Made by a program: the position numbers and the translations under genes. Positions 8,679-17,642 of a stretch of 64,000 nucleotides of DNA are shown piece by piece (position 1 is the first letter of the stretch; each line of letters begins with the position of its first letter). This stretch comes from Pontibacter indicus (GTDB lineage Bacteria > Bacteroidota > Bacteroidia > Cytophagales > Hymenobacteraceae), in assembly GCF_900156345.1 (NCBI RefSeq), contig NZ_FTPP01000004.1, forward strand, positions 310,001-374,000, read 5' to 3'. The notes beneath the pieces were generated by a model. That model did not search any database and was not told the DNA's origin. It saw only the letters and a list, made by a program, of their open reading frames with translations.

Positions 8679-9848
8679 ATGGCCGAGCTGAAAACGCGTG
8701 TGTATGGACTTCAATTTGGATTGCTGTGCCTGAGCTCTTTTCTTTTTTTTGCAAGCTTCAACATGATTATCCCGGAGCTGCCCAACTACATCACGCAGCT
8801 GGGCGGTGCTGAATACAAGGGACTGATCATCTCACTTTTTACCCTGACGGCTGGTCTGTCAAGGCCTTTTAGCGGGCAGCTGGCCGACAAAATGGGGCGC
8901 ATACCTGTCATGCTGATCGGGGGAACTGTCTGCATTTTGTGTGGTTTCCTATACCCTGTTACCGGTTCGGTGGCGGCGTTTCTGCTGCTCCGCCTGGTGC
9001 ACGGCTTCTCGACTGGTTTCACACCTACCGGCACGGCCGCCTACGTGGCCGACATTATTCCGATGGAGCGCAGGGGCGAGGCAACAGGGCTGCTGGGCTT
9101 GGCTGGCAGTCTGGGGATGGCAGCCGGGCCAGCCATGGGGGCCTCTATCGCCAACAGTTTCTCGCTCGATGCCATGTTTTACTCTTCGTCAGCCGCTGCC
9201 TTCCTGTCGGTAGCCGTGGTGGCCCGCATGCACGAAACATTGGATAACCCGAACCGCTTCCGGATGGGGCTACTCAAAATCTCCCGCAAAGAAATCTTCG
9301 AGCCCCGCGTGCTCGATCCTTCTATTGTGATGATGCTGACCGTAGTTTCCTTCGGCATCATCCTCACGATCATTCCGGATTTCAGCGAGCACCTGGGCAT
9401 TCAGAACAAAGGTCTCTTTTTCACTAGCTTCACGCTTTCCTCGCTGGCCATCCGTTTCCTGGCGGGGCGGGCCTCCGATAAGTTCGGGCGTATACGGGTG
9501 CTAAAGATTAGCTCAGGGTTGCTGGTGGTGGCCATGGGATTGGTAGGCTTGGCGGACACGGCGACTGAACTGCTGCTGGCGGCGGCTGTGTTTGGCGTGG
9601 CAGTGGGCATGAATTCCCCAACGGTTTTCGCCTGGACCATCGACCTGAGCCACCCGGAGCACCGGGGGCGGGCGATGGCCACCATGTACATTGCCTTGGA
9701 GGCAGGTATAGGATTCGGCGCCCTGTCCTCCGGCTGGATCTATGCCAACGACCCCACCCGCTTCAGTCTGGTGTTCTGGACGGGCGGCGTATTTGCCCTC
9801 CTCGGGTTTCTATACCTCAACTTTATTGTGAAAGACCGGAAATACTGA
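8679..9848 (+). CDS. MFS transporter
   Basis: 389 residues with about 12 hydrophobic helices. The major facilitator loop 2-3 signature is present (SGQLADKMGRIPVMLIGG, about 67-84), with the matching motif in the second half (AGRASDKFGRIRVL). The N-terminal helix carries FNMIIPELPNYITQLGG, as in the sugar/drug efflux subfamily (YceL/Bmr-like). The substrate cannot be read from sequence. Likely a proton-coupled exporter in the inner membrane. It stands alone between terminators. Confidence 0.9.
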   Translation: MAELKTRVYGLQFGLLCLSSFLFFASFNMIIPELPNYITQLGGAEYKGLIISLFTLTAGLSRPFSGQLADKMGRIPVMLIGGTVCILCGFLYPVTGSVAAFLLLRLVHGFSTGFTPTGTAAYVADIIPMERRGEATGLLGLAGSLGMAAGPAMGASIANSFSLDAMFYSSSAAAFLSVAVVARMHETLDNPNRFRMGLLKISRKEIFEPRVLDPSIVMMLTVVSFGIILTIIPDFSEHLGIQNKGLFFTSFTLSSLAIRFLAGRASDKFGRIRVLKISSGLLVVAMGLVGLADTATELLLAAAVFGVAVGMNSPTVFAWTIDLSHPEHRGRAMATMYIALEAGIGFGALSSGWIYANDPTRFSLVFWTGGVFALLGFLYLNFIVKDRKY

Positions 9849-9883
9849 TTTAGTGTTCCAACGGCATGTAAGGTATAGAATAG

Positions 9884-9902
9884 CAGGTATAGCCTATACC
9901 TG
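9884..9902. repeat. Palindromic pair of the host motif
   Basis: CAGGTATAG (9884-9892), one base, then CTATACCTG (9894-9902). These are two copies of the over-represented host heptamer arranged as a perfect 9-bp inverted repeat, with a third copy just upstream (9871). Confidence 0.8.
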
Positions 9903-9961
9903 AATGCTGTGCAGAGCGCCGTGACGGTGTGCGCTTTTCATTTATACCTGTAACTTATTTG

Positions 9962-9997
9962 TAGAGGCCTCCTTGCAAGGAAGGTCTCTTTTTATTG
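9962..9997 (+). terminator. Probable terminator downstream of MFS gene
   Basis: Hairpin GAGGCCTCCTT / AAGGAAGGTCTC with a GC loop and one bulge, followed by TTTTTATT. It overlaps an in-frame ATG at 9995, which is one reason to start the acetyltransferase later. Confidence 0.6.
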
Positions 9998-10123
9998 CCC
10001 ACACTGCGTGCGCTGACAATATTTCGTGTCAGAAGTGGTCGGAGAGCACTGCCTGAACGTATAGCAGTTTGTTGTGTATACTGCCATAAAACAATAGCCA
10101 GGACCAGTTGTTTCACTAGCACC

Positions 10124-10966
10124 ATGACAGGGATCAGCCCAGCTTTTATTGACCACCTCACGACGGTGCACCAGCAGGCCCGCCATGTGGTGCCACACTC
10201 CATGAGTTGCGCTTTCTTGGAGGGGCTGCTGCAATTGCTCTTCCCGTCCCACTCAGAGCGCTCTTTCAACTCCCGCTCAGAAGTGGAGGCCTATGTGCTG
10301 CTTTTGCGTTCCGATCTGGAGAAGATTTTGTACAGGATTGAGGAGCGCCTGCCCGGCAAACCCGACGAAATTGCCGACGCCTACTTTAAAAGTCTCCCCG
10401 ACCTGCAGCAGCAGCTCATGGACGATGCCGCCGCTATTGAGGCAGGCGATCCGGCCGCCGTAAACATAGACGAGGTGATACGGACTTATCTCGGCTTTTT
10501 CGCAGTGGCTGTGTACAGGCTGGCACATCAGTTCTACCGCATGGGGGTGCCCCTGCTGCCGCGTGTGCTCACCACTTACGCCCACGCCCGTACAGGTATA
10601 GACATCCACCCGGGGGCTAACATAGGCGCACGCTTCTGCATCGACCACGGTACCGGTATTGTGATCGGGGAGACGGCCGACATTGGGAACGATGTGAAAA
10701 TATACCAGGGTGTGACTTTGGGAGCGCTCAGTGTTGAGAAATCGATGGCTAACCTGAAGCGGCACCCGACCATTGAGGACAATGTGGTCATCTACGCCGG
10801 CGCCACCATACTGGGTGGCAAGACGGTGGTGGGGCACGACAGCATCATAGGCGGAAATGTGTGGCTCACCGAGAGTGTGCCTCCTTTTGCCAGGGTATAC
10901 CACCGTCCGCAGATCAAAGTGAGTTATTACGAAGATAGAGCCGATGTTCTGAATTTTTCAATCTAA
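10124..10966 (+). CDS. cysE: Serine O-acetyltransferase
   Basis: Transfers acetyl from acetyl-CoA to L-serine, the first committed step of cysteine synthesis. The start chosen is ATG 10124 (MTGISPAFIDHL). An upstream ATG at 9995 would lie in the preceding terminator and add 43 unlikely residues. The N-terminal helical part (about 1-145) is followed by the left-handed beta-helix of hexapeptide repeats: TGIDIHPGANIGARFCIDHG, TGIVIGETADIGNDVKIYQG and NVVIYAGATILGGKTVVG. The active-site His is in IDHGTG. About 280 residues, the usual length for the EpsC-like class. It lies 12 bp upstream of cysK, so the two form a cysteine operon. Confidence 0.93.
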   Translation: MTGISPAFIDHLTTVHQQARHVVPHSMSCAFLEGLLQLLFPSHSERSFNSRSEVEAYVLLLRSDLEKILYRIEERLPGKPDEIADAYFKSLPDLQQQLMDDAAAIEAGDPAAVNIDEVIRTYLGFFAVAVYRLAHQFYRMGVPLLPRVLTTYAHARTGIDIHPGANIGARFCIDHGTGIVIGETADIGNDVKIYQGVTLGALSVEKSMANLKRHPTIEDNVVIYAGATILGGKTVVGHDSIIGGNVWLTESVPPFARVYHRPQIKVSYYEDRADVLNFSI

Positions 10967-10978
10967 AAAGACACACAT

Positions 10979-11896
10979 ATGAAAGCGAATAGCATACTGG
11001 AAACAATAGGCAGAACGCCCCACGTAAGAATAAACCGCTTGTTCGGAGACAAAGCCGAGGTATGGATGAAAATGGAGCGCGCCAATCCGGGCGGTAGCAT
11101 CAAAGACCGCATCGCCCTGGCCATGGTCGAAGATGCCGAGACAAAGGGTCTCCTAAAGAAAGATAGTGTGATTATTGAACCAACATCCGGCAATACGGGG
11201 GTAGGGCTGGCGATGGTCGCGGCCGTAAAAGGCTACCACTTGATTCTGGTGATGCCAGAATCCATGTCTATAGAGCGACGCAGGCTGATGGCGGCTTACG
11301 GAGCCAAGCTGGAGCTGACGCCGCGCGAAAAGGGTATGAAGGGCGCCATCGAGCGGGCCCGCGAATTGCTCGAAGAGTATGACTCCTCCTGGATGCCCAT
11401 GCAGTTCGACAACGAGGCCAACACCCAGGTGCATATCGAAACCACCGCGCAGGAGATCCTGACTGATTTCCCGGAAGGATTCGATTACATGATCACTGGA
11501 GTGGGGACCGGCGGACATATTACGGGTGTGGCCAAGGTACTGAAGCGACATTTCCCTAACCTCAAGGTATACGCGGTGGAGCCTGCTGCCTCGCCGGTAC
11601 TGAGCGGGGGGCAACCAGGCCCGCACCCAATTCAAGGTATAGGTGCCGGGTTTGTGCCCTCTATTATGGACACCAGTTTACTCAATGGCGTGGTGCAGGT
11701 GGCAGCCGACGATGCCTACGACTTTGCAAGGCGAGCCGCTGTAGAGGAGGGGCTGTTTGTGGGGGTTTCATCAGGTTCGTCGTTGGCCGCTGTGCAGCAG
11801 AAGCTGGACGAGGAGATTCCGAACGGTGCCCGGGTGTTGACTTTCTGTTACGATACGGGTGAGCGTTATCTTTCTGTGGAGGGGCTTTTTGTGTAG
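10979..11896 (+). CDS. cysK: Cysteine synthase (O-acetylserine sulfhydrylase)
   Basis: PLP enzyme combining O-acetylserine with sulfide to give cysteine. The PLP lysine is Lys42 in NPGGSIKDR. The substrate loop is PTSGNTG (about 68-74), the PLP phosphate-binding loop is [10 protein letters not shown] (about 176-185), and SSGSS occurs near the C-terminus. At 305 residues it has the normal length for CysK/CysM. It follows cysE by 12 bp and ends at a long terminator hairpin. The host AGGTATA motif is embedded in the coding frame (Gly-Ile at about 11,636). Confidence 0.93.
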   Translation: MKANSILETIGRTPHVRINRLFGDKAEVWMKMERANPGGSIKDRIALAMVEDAETKGLLKKDSVIIEPTSGNTGVGLAMVAAVKGYHLILVMPESMSIERRRLMAAYGAKLELTPREKGMKGAIERARELLEEYDSSWMPMQFDNEANTQVHIETTAQEILTDFPEGFDYMITGVGTGGHITGVAKVLKRHFPNLKVYAVEPAASPVLSGGQPGPHPIQGIGAGFVPSIMDTSLLNGVVQVAADDAYDFARRAAVEEGLFVGVSSGSSLAAVQQKLDEEIPNGARVLTFCYDTGERYLSVEGLFV

Positions 11897-11922
11897 GGTA
11901 TACTACAGTAAGTTATCTCTCT

Positions 11923-11969
11923 AAAAAATGCGCCGCCTGTTGCATCTGGCAACAGGCGGCGCATTTTTT
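11923..11969. terminator. Bidirectional terminator, 21-bp perfect stem
   Basis: Perfect 21-bp arms (11923-11943 and 11949-11969) with a 5-nt loop, GC-rich core and A6/T6 tails on both sides. It separates convergent cysK and the DUF2267 gene. Confidence 0.9.
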
Positions 11970-11971
11970 GT

Positions 11972-12406
11972 TTAGGCAGGCAGTAGTTCCTGCAGGTGTT
12001 CTTTTAGTGATTCTTTCACTTTCAGTAGGTGGTCTTCCGGCATGGTGCGTTGCAAAACCCGGAACACAGCCTGGAAGGAGGCGGAAATTTCTTCGTCCTG
12101 CTGAAAATCATTATCAGCCGCAAAGGCGTTCTTGCTCCGGATGTAATTGATCCAATCGTTTGAGTCCCGGATCGTTACGGGTACCTTGTGCGGTTCGTAC
12201 TGATCGAAATAGATGCCTTTCCAAAGTGTGGGGAGCTGGGCCGCAAACTGGATGGCATCATGTACGGGCAGCCGATCCCTGATGGATTGCAGCACAGCCC
12301 TGAAAATTCGACCGGCTTTGTTCAGATCTTCTGTCTGCAGCTCCGCTGCCACATTTTGGAGCAGCAATGTTGCATCTCTGATGTTTTCTTCAAAAATAAA
12401 TGGCAT
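11972..12406 (-). CDS. DUF2267 domain protein
   Basis: 144 residues built from two similar helical halves. LQTEDLNKAGRIFRAVLQSI..RLPVHDAIQFAAQLPTLWKG (about 22-63) and ISASFQAVFRVLQRTMPEDH (about 106-125) show the DUF2267 pattern (repeat with R..L..L..R L). No signal peptide or helices are seen. The domain is found in many soil bacteria and occurs with stress or BON-domain proteins. No biochemical role is established. It ends in the shared terminator with cysK. Confidence 0.8.
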   Translation of the reverse strand: MPFIFEENIRDATLLLQNVAAELQTEDLNKAGRIFRAVLQSIRDRLPVHDAIQFAAQLPTLWKGIYFDQYEPHKVPVTIRDSNDWINYIRSKNAFAADNDFQQDEEISASFQAVFRVLQRTMPEDHLLKVKESLKEHLQELLPA

Positions 12407-12665
12407 AGATCCTCCCTTCTTTAAGCGTTATGTCCTATATGGTACGGGGAGGAACATGTTCCGTTTTATTCGAGGCTTAGGTACAATTTGTCCTATGGTG
12501 CTAGATGTGAGGAGGTTTCACTTTCCTGCCGAAATCTGATGGTAGCGTGCGGGAAGATGGGGTAAAGATTGTATATACCTGAGGCAGAATTGAATTAGAA
12601 AAACTTTTAGTGGATTAAGTATAAAAAGTTCTATATATTGTACCGGTATAGAAGCATTGCATAGT

Positions 12666-14393
12666 ATGAATACGCTGGTCTCCTCCGTTGCTCACTCAGT
12701 TTTTAACAATAAGGGCGCATTTGCGCTGCTGCTTGGCTCCGATGTGGCCGAAGGCGCCGGTATACTTACTGCCGGAGACATCGCCTCGGACTTGATCAGG
12801 CAGATCGCTGTTTTGGAGGATTCGGGCTGTGAGCCAAATCCGGAGAACTGGTTTGTGGAGCGCTTTGGTGTAAAACCAGGCTACGCAAGTCTACTTGAAC
12901 CACTGGCCAACACGGAAACGGAACGACACAACCTGCTGCGGAGATACTTCGAGCCCAGTGAGGCAGAGCTGGAGCAAGGGCTGAAGAAGCCAACACTCGC
13001 GCACCAGACCATCGCCCGCTTGGTTAGCAAAGGGTATGTACGCGTAATTCTGACCACCACCCTGGACAGGTTGATGGAAAATGCTCTGCGCTGCATCGGT
13101 ATTGAACCTGTCGTGATCAGCTGCCCCGGTCATATCGTGAACTCTCTTCCGATCGTTCATGCAAAAGTTACAGTCATCAAGATCAACGGCGACTACATCG
13201 ACTCAAGTTTTTTGAATGCTAAAAGTGAGGCGGACAAATACGAAGAACGACTCTCAGAATTACTGCGCTATGTGTCGGACAACTTCGGCCTGATTTCCTG
13301 CGGTTGGTCTGCCGAGAGCGACAGCGTGCTGAAAGAGGCGCTGGAGACGTCCAATAAGTTCAGGTTCTCGAACTACTTCACTTACACCGACAAAGTCGGC
13401 AATGAACTGGAGGAACTGGCTTACATTAGGCGGGGAAAAGCTGTGCGCATGACGAACGCCGACTCTTTCTTCAAAGAGCTGCACGAAAAAATAGAGACGC
13501 TCGAAAGTGCCAGGCCTTCAAACCTGTCAAATTTACAGCTCGCAGTCGCCCGACTGAAGGAGTATATTGCGCAGGAGGATAAGTTTATACCGCTTCATGA
13601 TCTGATCAGGGTAGAGGTTGATCAGTTAAACAAAAGTTTTGATGCGCTGCCGCTTAATGCTATACCTACGCGTGAGGAAATAAAGGCAAGGGTAAATTAC
13701 TACTTCAAGCAAACCAGCGCGCTTAGTGGCCTATTTGTGAACGGTGTGTATTGGGGAACAGAAAAGCACCATTCCATCTGGCTCAACAGCCTGGCCTGCT
13801 TCACATCTGAAAAGGAGCGGGCAAGTGAGGAAGGCGTTTGGCATGATCTGGAAACACTGCCTGGGCTCATCTTGCTTTACAGCATAGGGCTCGCCAGCAT
13901 TTTGAAGAAAGACTTTAGGTTATTGTCCAGTATGTTTTCCATGACGTCCTACGTCAAGCATGGGGAAGCGCCTATTCTGGACCACGTTCATGTGGCAAAG
14001 GTACTCGATTACGATACATTGCGGGATGCGCTCGGGAACAGGCAGCTCGTGCCCATGTCTGAATTGCTGTTCTCTGAGCTGAAGCCGCTTTTCAATTCCT
14101 TCCTGCCACACAGCAAAGACTATGAAAACCTGTTCGACAGGTTCGAATACCTATTAGCTCTATCGCACACCAAAATAATTGGCAAAGGCAGGACGCCTGT
14201 CGGCAGGTTCGGGTATAGAGTAAAACAGAACGGCGTCAAGCATCCTTTCGAGCAGATCGCTTCAGAAATCAGTAGCCACGCAGAAGGCAGCAGTTTGTTC
14301 TCTCCCTCGCTATTTGTCGATATAACCGACCTCAAACACACCGAGAAGAAGTTTAAGGAATATTTTGACAAGCTGTCGGGGTATTATTTTTAG
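12666..14393 (+). CDS. SIR2-family protein with degenerate active site
   Basis: 575 residues from ATG 12666 (a TTG at 12657 is less likely). The N-terminal 240 residues follow the standalone SIR2 NADase-type family: FALLLGSDVAEGAG (19-32), YVRVILTTTLDRLMENAL (124-141), VTVIKINGDY (168-177) and FGLISCGWSAESD (207-219). The family motifs as I recall them are GSGVS, TTNFDRLLE and KLHGDY. Here the NAD-pocket Asn is Thr132 and the catalytic His is Asn174, so hydrolysis of NAD by the usual mechanism looks lost. The remaining 330 residues are helical with no domain I recognise. Standalone SIR2 proteins are often abortive-infection effectors. This one may be a binder or regulator, or a decayed effector. 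Confidence 0.8.
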   Translation: MNTLVSSVAHSVFNNKGAFALLLGSDVAEGAGILTAGDIASDLIRQIAVLEDSGCEPNPENWFVERFGVKPGYASLLEPLANTETERHNLLRRYFEPSEAELEQGLKKPTLAHQTIARLVSKGYVRVILTTTLDRLMENALRCIGIEPVVISCPGHIVNSLPIVHAKVTVIKINGDYIDSSFLNAKSEADKYEERLSELLRYVSDNFGLISCGWSAESDSVLKEALETSNKFRFSNYFTYTDKVGNELEELAYIRRGKAVRMTNADSFFKELHEKIETLESARPSNLSNLQLAVARLKEYIAQEDKFIPLHDLIRVEVDQLNKSFDALPLNAIPTREEIKARVNYYFKQTSALSGLFVNGVYWGTEKHHSIWLNSLACFTSEKERASEEGVWHDLETLPGLILLYSIGLASILKKDFRLLSSMFSMTSYVKHGEAPILDHVHVAKVLDYDTLRDALGNRQLVPMSELLFSELKPLFNSFLPHSKDYENLFDRFEYLLALSHTKIIGKGRTPVGRFGYRVKQNGVKHPFEQIASEISSHAEGSSLFSPSLFVDITDLKHTEKKFKEYFDKLSGYYF

Positions 14394-14604
14394 TAGCAAA
14401 GCCAACTCTACACCGATTTCGAAAAGAGGGATGGTTTGTGAAAGCAAGTCCTGTGAGTAAAGTATGGGCGGGGTTAATGTCTATGCATGCAGTATAGCCG
14501 GGTTCTCTCTTTGCCCATCCAACATACATGCTTAGCATACTCCATGATCCCGATAGGCAATGATAAAATCCACCACCTGCAGGCTCACTTTAATACTGAG
14601 GTTT

Positions 14605-15030
14605 TCATGAAAGGAGCCATTCCAGTGCTGCTTCCTTGCTGGTAAACATTTCCAGCTGTGTTGTGATACCCAGTGCTGTGAGCTTTCCAACCATTTCATA
14701 CAGCCGGGCTGCATCCATCATCAACATTCCTTCCTGGGTAGTAAGGCGGGCAAACTTGACTAACTGGCTCTGTTTGAGCACTGGCGCCATTTCATTCAGC
14801 AACCAGTTCTGATCAGCGAATTCCAAATAGTGGATTGCCTTGGCATCGCTCAGCCAATACTTGCTTTTACTTTCCAACACAATGTCGGCGAGCCTTCGAA
14901 ATCCATCCCGCAGGGCTTGGCTGTCCGGATGCTGTAACCACTCTACATAGATAAGTCTTTGGACTCTGTCCTCAGATACTTTGATGTATTCATTTTGGAA
15001 TACAGGCTGTAACTCGAGTTTACTTTCCAT
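14605..15030 (-). CDS. STAS/SpoIIAA-like small protein (tentative)
   Basis: 141 residues, cytoplasmic. The pattern YVEWLQHPDSQALRDGFRRL, then KYWLSDAKAIHYLEFADQNW, then a final EMFTSKEAALEWL, resembles the small single-domain proteins of Hymenobacteraceae with a SpoIIAA/STAS-like alpha/beta fold, in which the last segment is typical. I cannot name a function. The gene lies just outside the integrated island, about 285 bp from its left att site. Confidence 0.5.
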   Translation of the reverse strand: MESKLELQPVFQNEYIKVSEDRVQRLIYVEWLQHPDSQALRDGFRRLADIVLESKSKYWLSDAKAIHYLEFADQNWLLNEMAPVLKQSQLVKFARLTTQEGMLMMDAARLYEMVGKLTALGITTQLEMFTSKEAALEWLLS

Positions 15031-15271
15031 TTATTTAACTTGCATTGACCATTGGGAAACTGATAAAGTGAGCCGATTTTATTATGTATAACCGCAATCT
15101 ATCTTAATATTAAAAAATATAAACAAAAAATCCCAAGTATATATGCCACATGTGCCAGTAATGCACGCTTGTGCCACTAATCATAATATAGATTTCCCTA
15201 CAGGGCGGTTGCTCTGTAGGGAAAAGAATTGAATTGGGGAAGTTGTATGTCCTTTTGTGTATTCCTCTAAC

Positions 15272-15305
15272 GAAAAAGCCCCTACGTTTTAGACGTAAGG
15301 GCTTG
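15272..15305 (-). terminator. Original terminator of the tRNA-Ala gene (left copy)
   Basis: On the minus strand, AAGCCCTTACGTC then AAAACGTAGGGGCTT followed by a T run: a hairpin placed directly after the displaced tRNA 3' end. A near-identical copy follows the intact tRNA at 35.7 kb. Confidence 0.75.
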
Positions 15306-15314
15306 ATACTGAGA

Positions 15315-15361
15315 GTGGAGAATATCGGAGTCGAACCGATGACCTCTTGCATGCCATGCAA
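15315..15361 (-). pseudogene. attL: displaced 3' end of tRNA-Ala (47-bp direct repeat)
   Basis: These 47 bp are identical to 35755-35801 and contain the tRNA-Ala anticodon loop, variable loop, T arm and 3' acceptor strand, but not the 5' half. It is the left attachment site left by integration into the tRNA gene. Confidence 0.93.
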
Positions 15362-15484
15362 AACAGTTTGTGTTTCTTCTATTTTTATGTTTTGATATGT
15401 GTTTTATAAGTTGCTGATATTTAGTGATTAAGGTGCTATTTTAGTTTGCATATCATTTCTTTAATTTTCATTCATTTGCTATAT

Positions 15485-15506
15485 TTGTGTGTACCTTTGT
15501 GTGACC
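15485..15506. repeat. Candidate integrase arm-binding site (left)
   Basis: A 22-bp sequence, TTGTGTGTAC followed by CTTTGTGTGACC, matching 35683-35704 at 21 of 22 positions. Both lie inside the island next to the att cores, in the same orientation, as expected of recombinase arm sites. Inverted ACACA/ACAAA words follow before the integrase start. Confidence 0.5.
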
Positions 15507-15542
15507 CTCCCCTAATAGGCCACACATTTAAACACAAATAGT

Positions 15543-16772
15543 ATGTTTGAATTTTCTGATTGTGGCGTTACGTTGGCTACTATACTTGAAACCCGCAAAG
15601 CCAATACAGATGGGTTATGCCCTGTTAAGGTTAGAGTCACCTACCAACGGCAGCGGGCTTACTATTCCACAGGAAAGCGGCTAACGGTTGAAGATTGGGA
15701 AAAGCTACCGAACACAAAAGCAAGGGAGTTGAAAGCCATCAGACAATCAATACAGAAATTCGCTAAGGAGTTTGAAGATACGGTCAGGCAGCTTATCAAA
15801 AACGATAGGTTCAGTATTGATAGCTTACAAGCCCAATTGAGCAAAGGTCAGAGCAGTACCCTAAATGCTGCATTCACAGCTAAGATAGAAGGGTTGAAAG
15901 CCCAAGGTAAGATAAGTACTTCTGATTGGTATAAGTATACGCTTAGAAGTATTGACCTATTCAAAAAAGGTAAAAAGGTAGAGTTTAAACATATTACAGT
16001 TGATTGGTTAAAGCAGTACGAGCAATATCTATTAGATGAGGGTAAGAGCTATACCACTATTTCAATGTACATGCGAGCCTTGCAGGTTGTCCTAAACGAA
16101 GCAAAAGCAGCAGACATCATAAAACCCGCTCAACACCCATTCGGTAAAGGCAGGTACGAGATACCACAGCATGCAGGCAGAAACATTGCCCTAAACCTAA
16201 GCGACATTAAGAAGATAGTACAGTATGAATGCGAAACCGACACAATAGAGAAATGCCGTGATCTTTGGTTTTTCTCTTACCTATGCAATGGGGCAAACAT
16301 TACTGATATCTGTAAATTAAGATATACTAATATTATTAATGGAGAGGTATGTTTTTACCGACAAAAGACGTTGGCAAAGGCAAAGAAAAAGAAGTTGATA
16401 TACGCTACCCTTTTACCCGAAATGCAGACTATTATAAGCCGTTGGGGTAATGAAGAAGAAAGCCCCGAAACCTTTGTGTTCCCCATCTTACAAGGTGAAG
16501 AAAGTCCAGAAGAAGAGCGCACCAAGATTAAGAATATTACAAAGTTGATGAATACCAAGTTGAAGGCCATTGGTAAAAAGCTGGGTATTCCGAGTATTAG
16601 CACTTACACAGCAAGGCACAGCTACGCTACGGTACTAAAGCGATCAGGCGCAAATATAGCCTTTATATCAGAGAGTTTAGGGCATAATGATTTGAAGACG
16701 ACAGAAAATTACTTGGCGTCATTCGAGAAGGAAGAGCGAGTGAAGAATGCAACTATGTTAACAAACTTCTAA
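15543..16772 (+). CDS. Tyrosine recombinase / site-specific integrase
   Basis: 409 residues in three parts: an N-terminal arm-binding region (about 1-95, ATILETRKANTDGLCPVKVR and Y.TGKRLTVEDW), a SAM-like core-binding domain (about 105-200) and a catalytic domain (about 215-400). Catalytic features are Lys275 in RQKT, Arg358-His359 in YTARHSYAT, His381 in LGH and the nucleophile Tyr390 in TTENYL. The position of the first conserved Arg (TGxR) reads NGAN (Asn252), a variant seen in some Bacteroidota element integrases as far as I recall. It catalyses integration and excision at the tRNA-Ala site and lies directly inside attL. Confidence 0.93.
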   Translation: MFEFSDCGVTLATILETRKANTDGLCPVKVRVTYQRQRAYYSTGKRLTVEDWEKLPNTKARELKAIRQSIQKFAKEFEDTVRQLIKNDRFSIDSLQAQLSKGQSSTLNAAFTAKIEGLKAQGKISTSDWYKYTLRSIDLFKKGKKVEFKHITVDWLKQYEQYLLDEGKSYTTISMYMRALQVVLNEAKAADIIKPAQHPFGKGRYEIPQHAGRNIALNLSDIKKIVQYECETDTIEKCRDLWFFSYLCNGANITDICKLRYTNIINGEVCFYRQKTLAKAKKKKLIYATLLPEMQTIISRWGNEEESPETFVFPILQGEESPEEERTKIKNITKLMNTKLKAIGKKLGIPSISTYTARHSYATVLKRSGANIAFISESLGHNDLKTTENYLASFEKEERVKNATMLTNF

Positions 16773-16775
16773 AAT

Positions 16776-17573
16776 ATGATAGATAACTCGAAACTAACAG
16801 ATTACCCAAAATACAAAAGCTCAGCTTTCTGGGAAGCAATAGTACAAGATGAAGAGAGGCAGTCATCGCATATAGGGCAGTACTCAGTTTGGAGGGCAAG
16901 AGCAAAGCTTATATATGAGATAGAGCTTAAGCGTTATCTGGATTCCAGCAAATTAGGTACTGAGAAACGATTTATAAAACTGTACCGACAACACATAAAG
17001 TCTGAGCTTAAGGAAATTAACAAGGAGCCTTCTTTGCTATGGAGAAGAAGCTTTAATGAGGTTGCGGCTGATTATAAATCTGAAAACTTAAGTGAAGAAG
17101 AACTGAATAAGAGATATTTTGAAAGAACTAATCGATGGTCAAGACATTGGCTTTTCGAGATAACACTTCTTTTCTTGAAAGACAGGTTACATGAGTTGGA
17201 ATTTACTCCAAGGAATATGAAAGCGAACGCTAAGGAGGCGTCAGATATAGAACATGAGCAGCCAATTACCTTAGCTCAAATAGCTCTATTTTGCATCTAT
17301 ACAAAGCGGCCATTGAATATTAATAATGCGGACGACATTGCAAAAGAGTTTGGCCTTAAAAGCGGAGAGAAGCTGATGAGGCACTATAGGAAATATTATA
17401 CAGCGTCAGATAGAACGGCTTCTGATGTTAATAATAAACAAAAAGAGAAAGACTTCAAAAGAGTAATAGATTTTTTGAGAGAGAAAGGTTTTGATAATCA
17501 GGAAGCTAAGTGTGAGCTGAGGGAATTTGAAGAAAACAGAAATAACGATATGAAAAATAGCGACCGTTTCTAA
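16776..17573 (+). CDS. Unknown protein of the integration module
   Basis: 265 residues, hydrophilic, charged and mostly helical, no signal peptide. It begins 3 bp after the integrase stop, so it is translated from the same message. There is a Trp-rich centre (SLLWRRSFNEVAADY, RTNRWSRHWLFEIT), and a C-terminal stretch TLAQIALFCIYTKRPLN followed by LKSGEKLMRHYRKYY resembles proteins found next to integrases in Bacteroidota elements. I do not recognise a domain. The position suggests a role in integration, excision or its control. Confidence 0.7.
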   Translation: MIDNSKLTDYPKYKSSAFWEAIVQDEERQSSHIGQYSVWRARAKLIYEIELKRYLDSSKLGTEKRFIKLYRQHIKSELKEINKEPSLLWRRSFNEVAADYKSENLSEEELNKRYFERTNRWSRHWLFEITLLFLKDRLHELEFTPRNMKANAKEASDIEHEQPITLAQIALFCIYTKRPLNINNADDIAKEFGLKSGEKLMRHYRKYYTASDRTASDVNNKQKEKDFKRVIDFLREKGFDNQEAKCELREFEENRNNDMKNSDRF

Positions 17574-17642
17574 CCAGTCAAAATCGGTCTGCCGTTTTTC
17601 ATGATTTTACCTTTGCGCTGTACAATTTTAACTTATAGCGCA

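Noticed and set aside
9995..10123. 43-residue N-terminal extension of cysE
   Set aside because: The upstream ATG overlaps the preceding terminator hairpin and the extension does not match serine acetyltransferases.
15110..15361. 83-aa minus-strand frame at attL, similar to one at 35568-35801
   Set aside because: Both frames start within the tRNA-Ala repeat and run through its terminator. The shared peptide is translated tRNA and hairpin sequence, not a gene.
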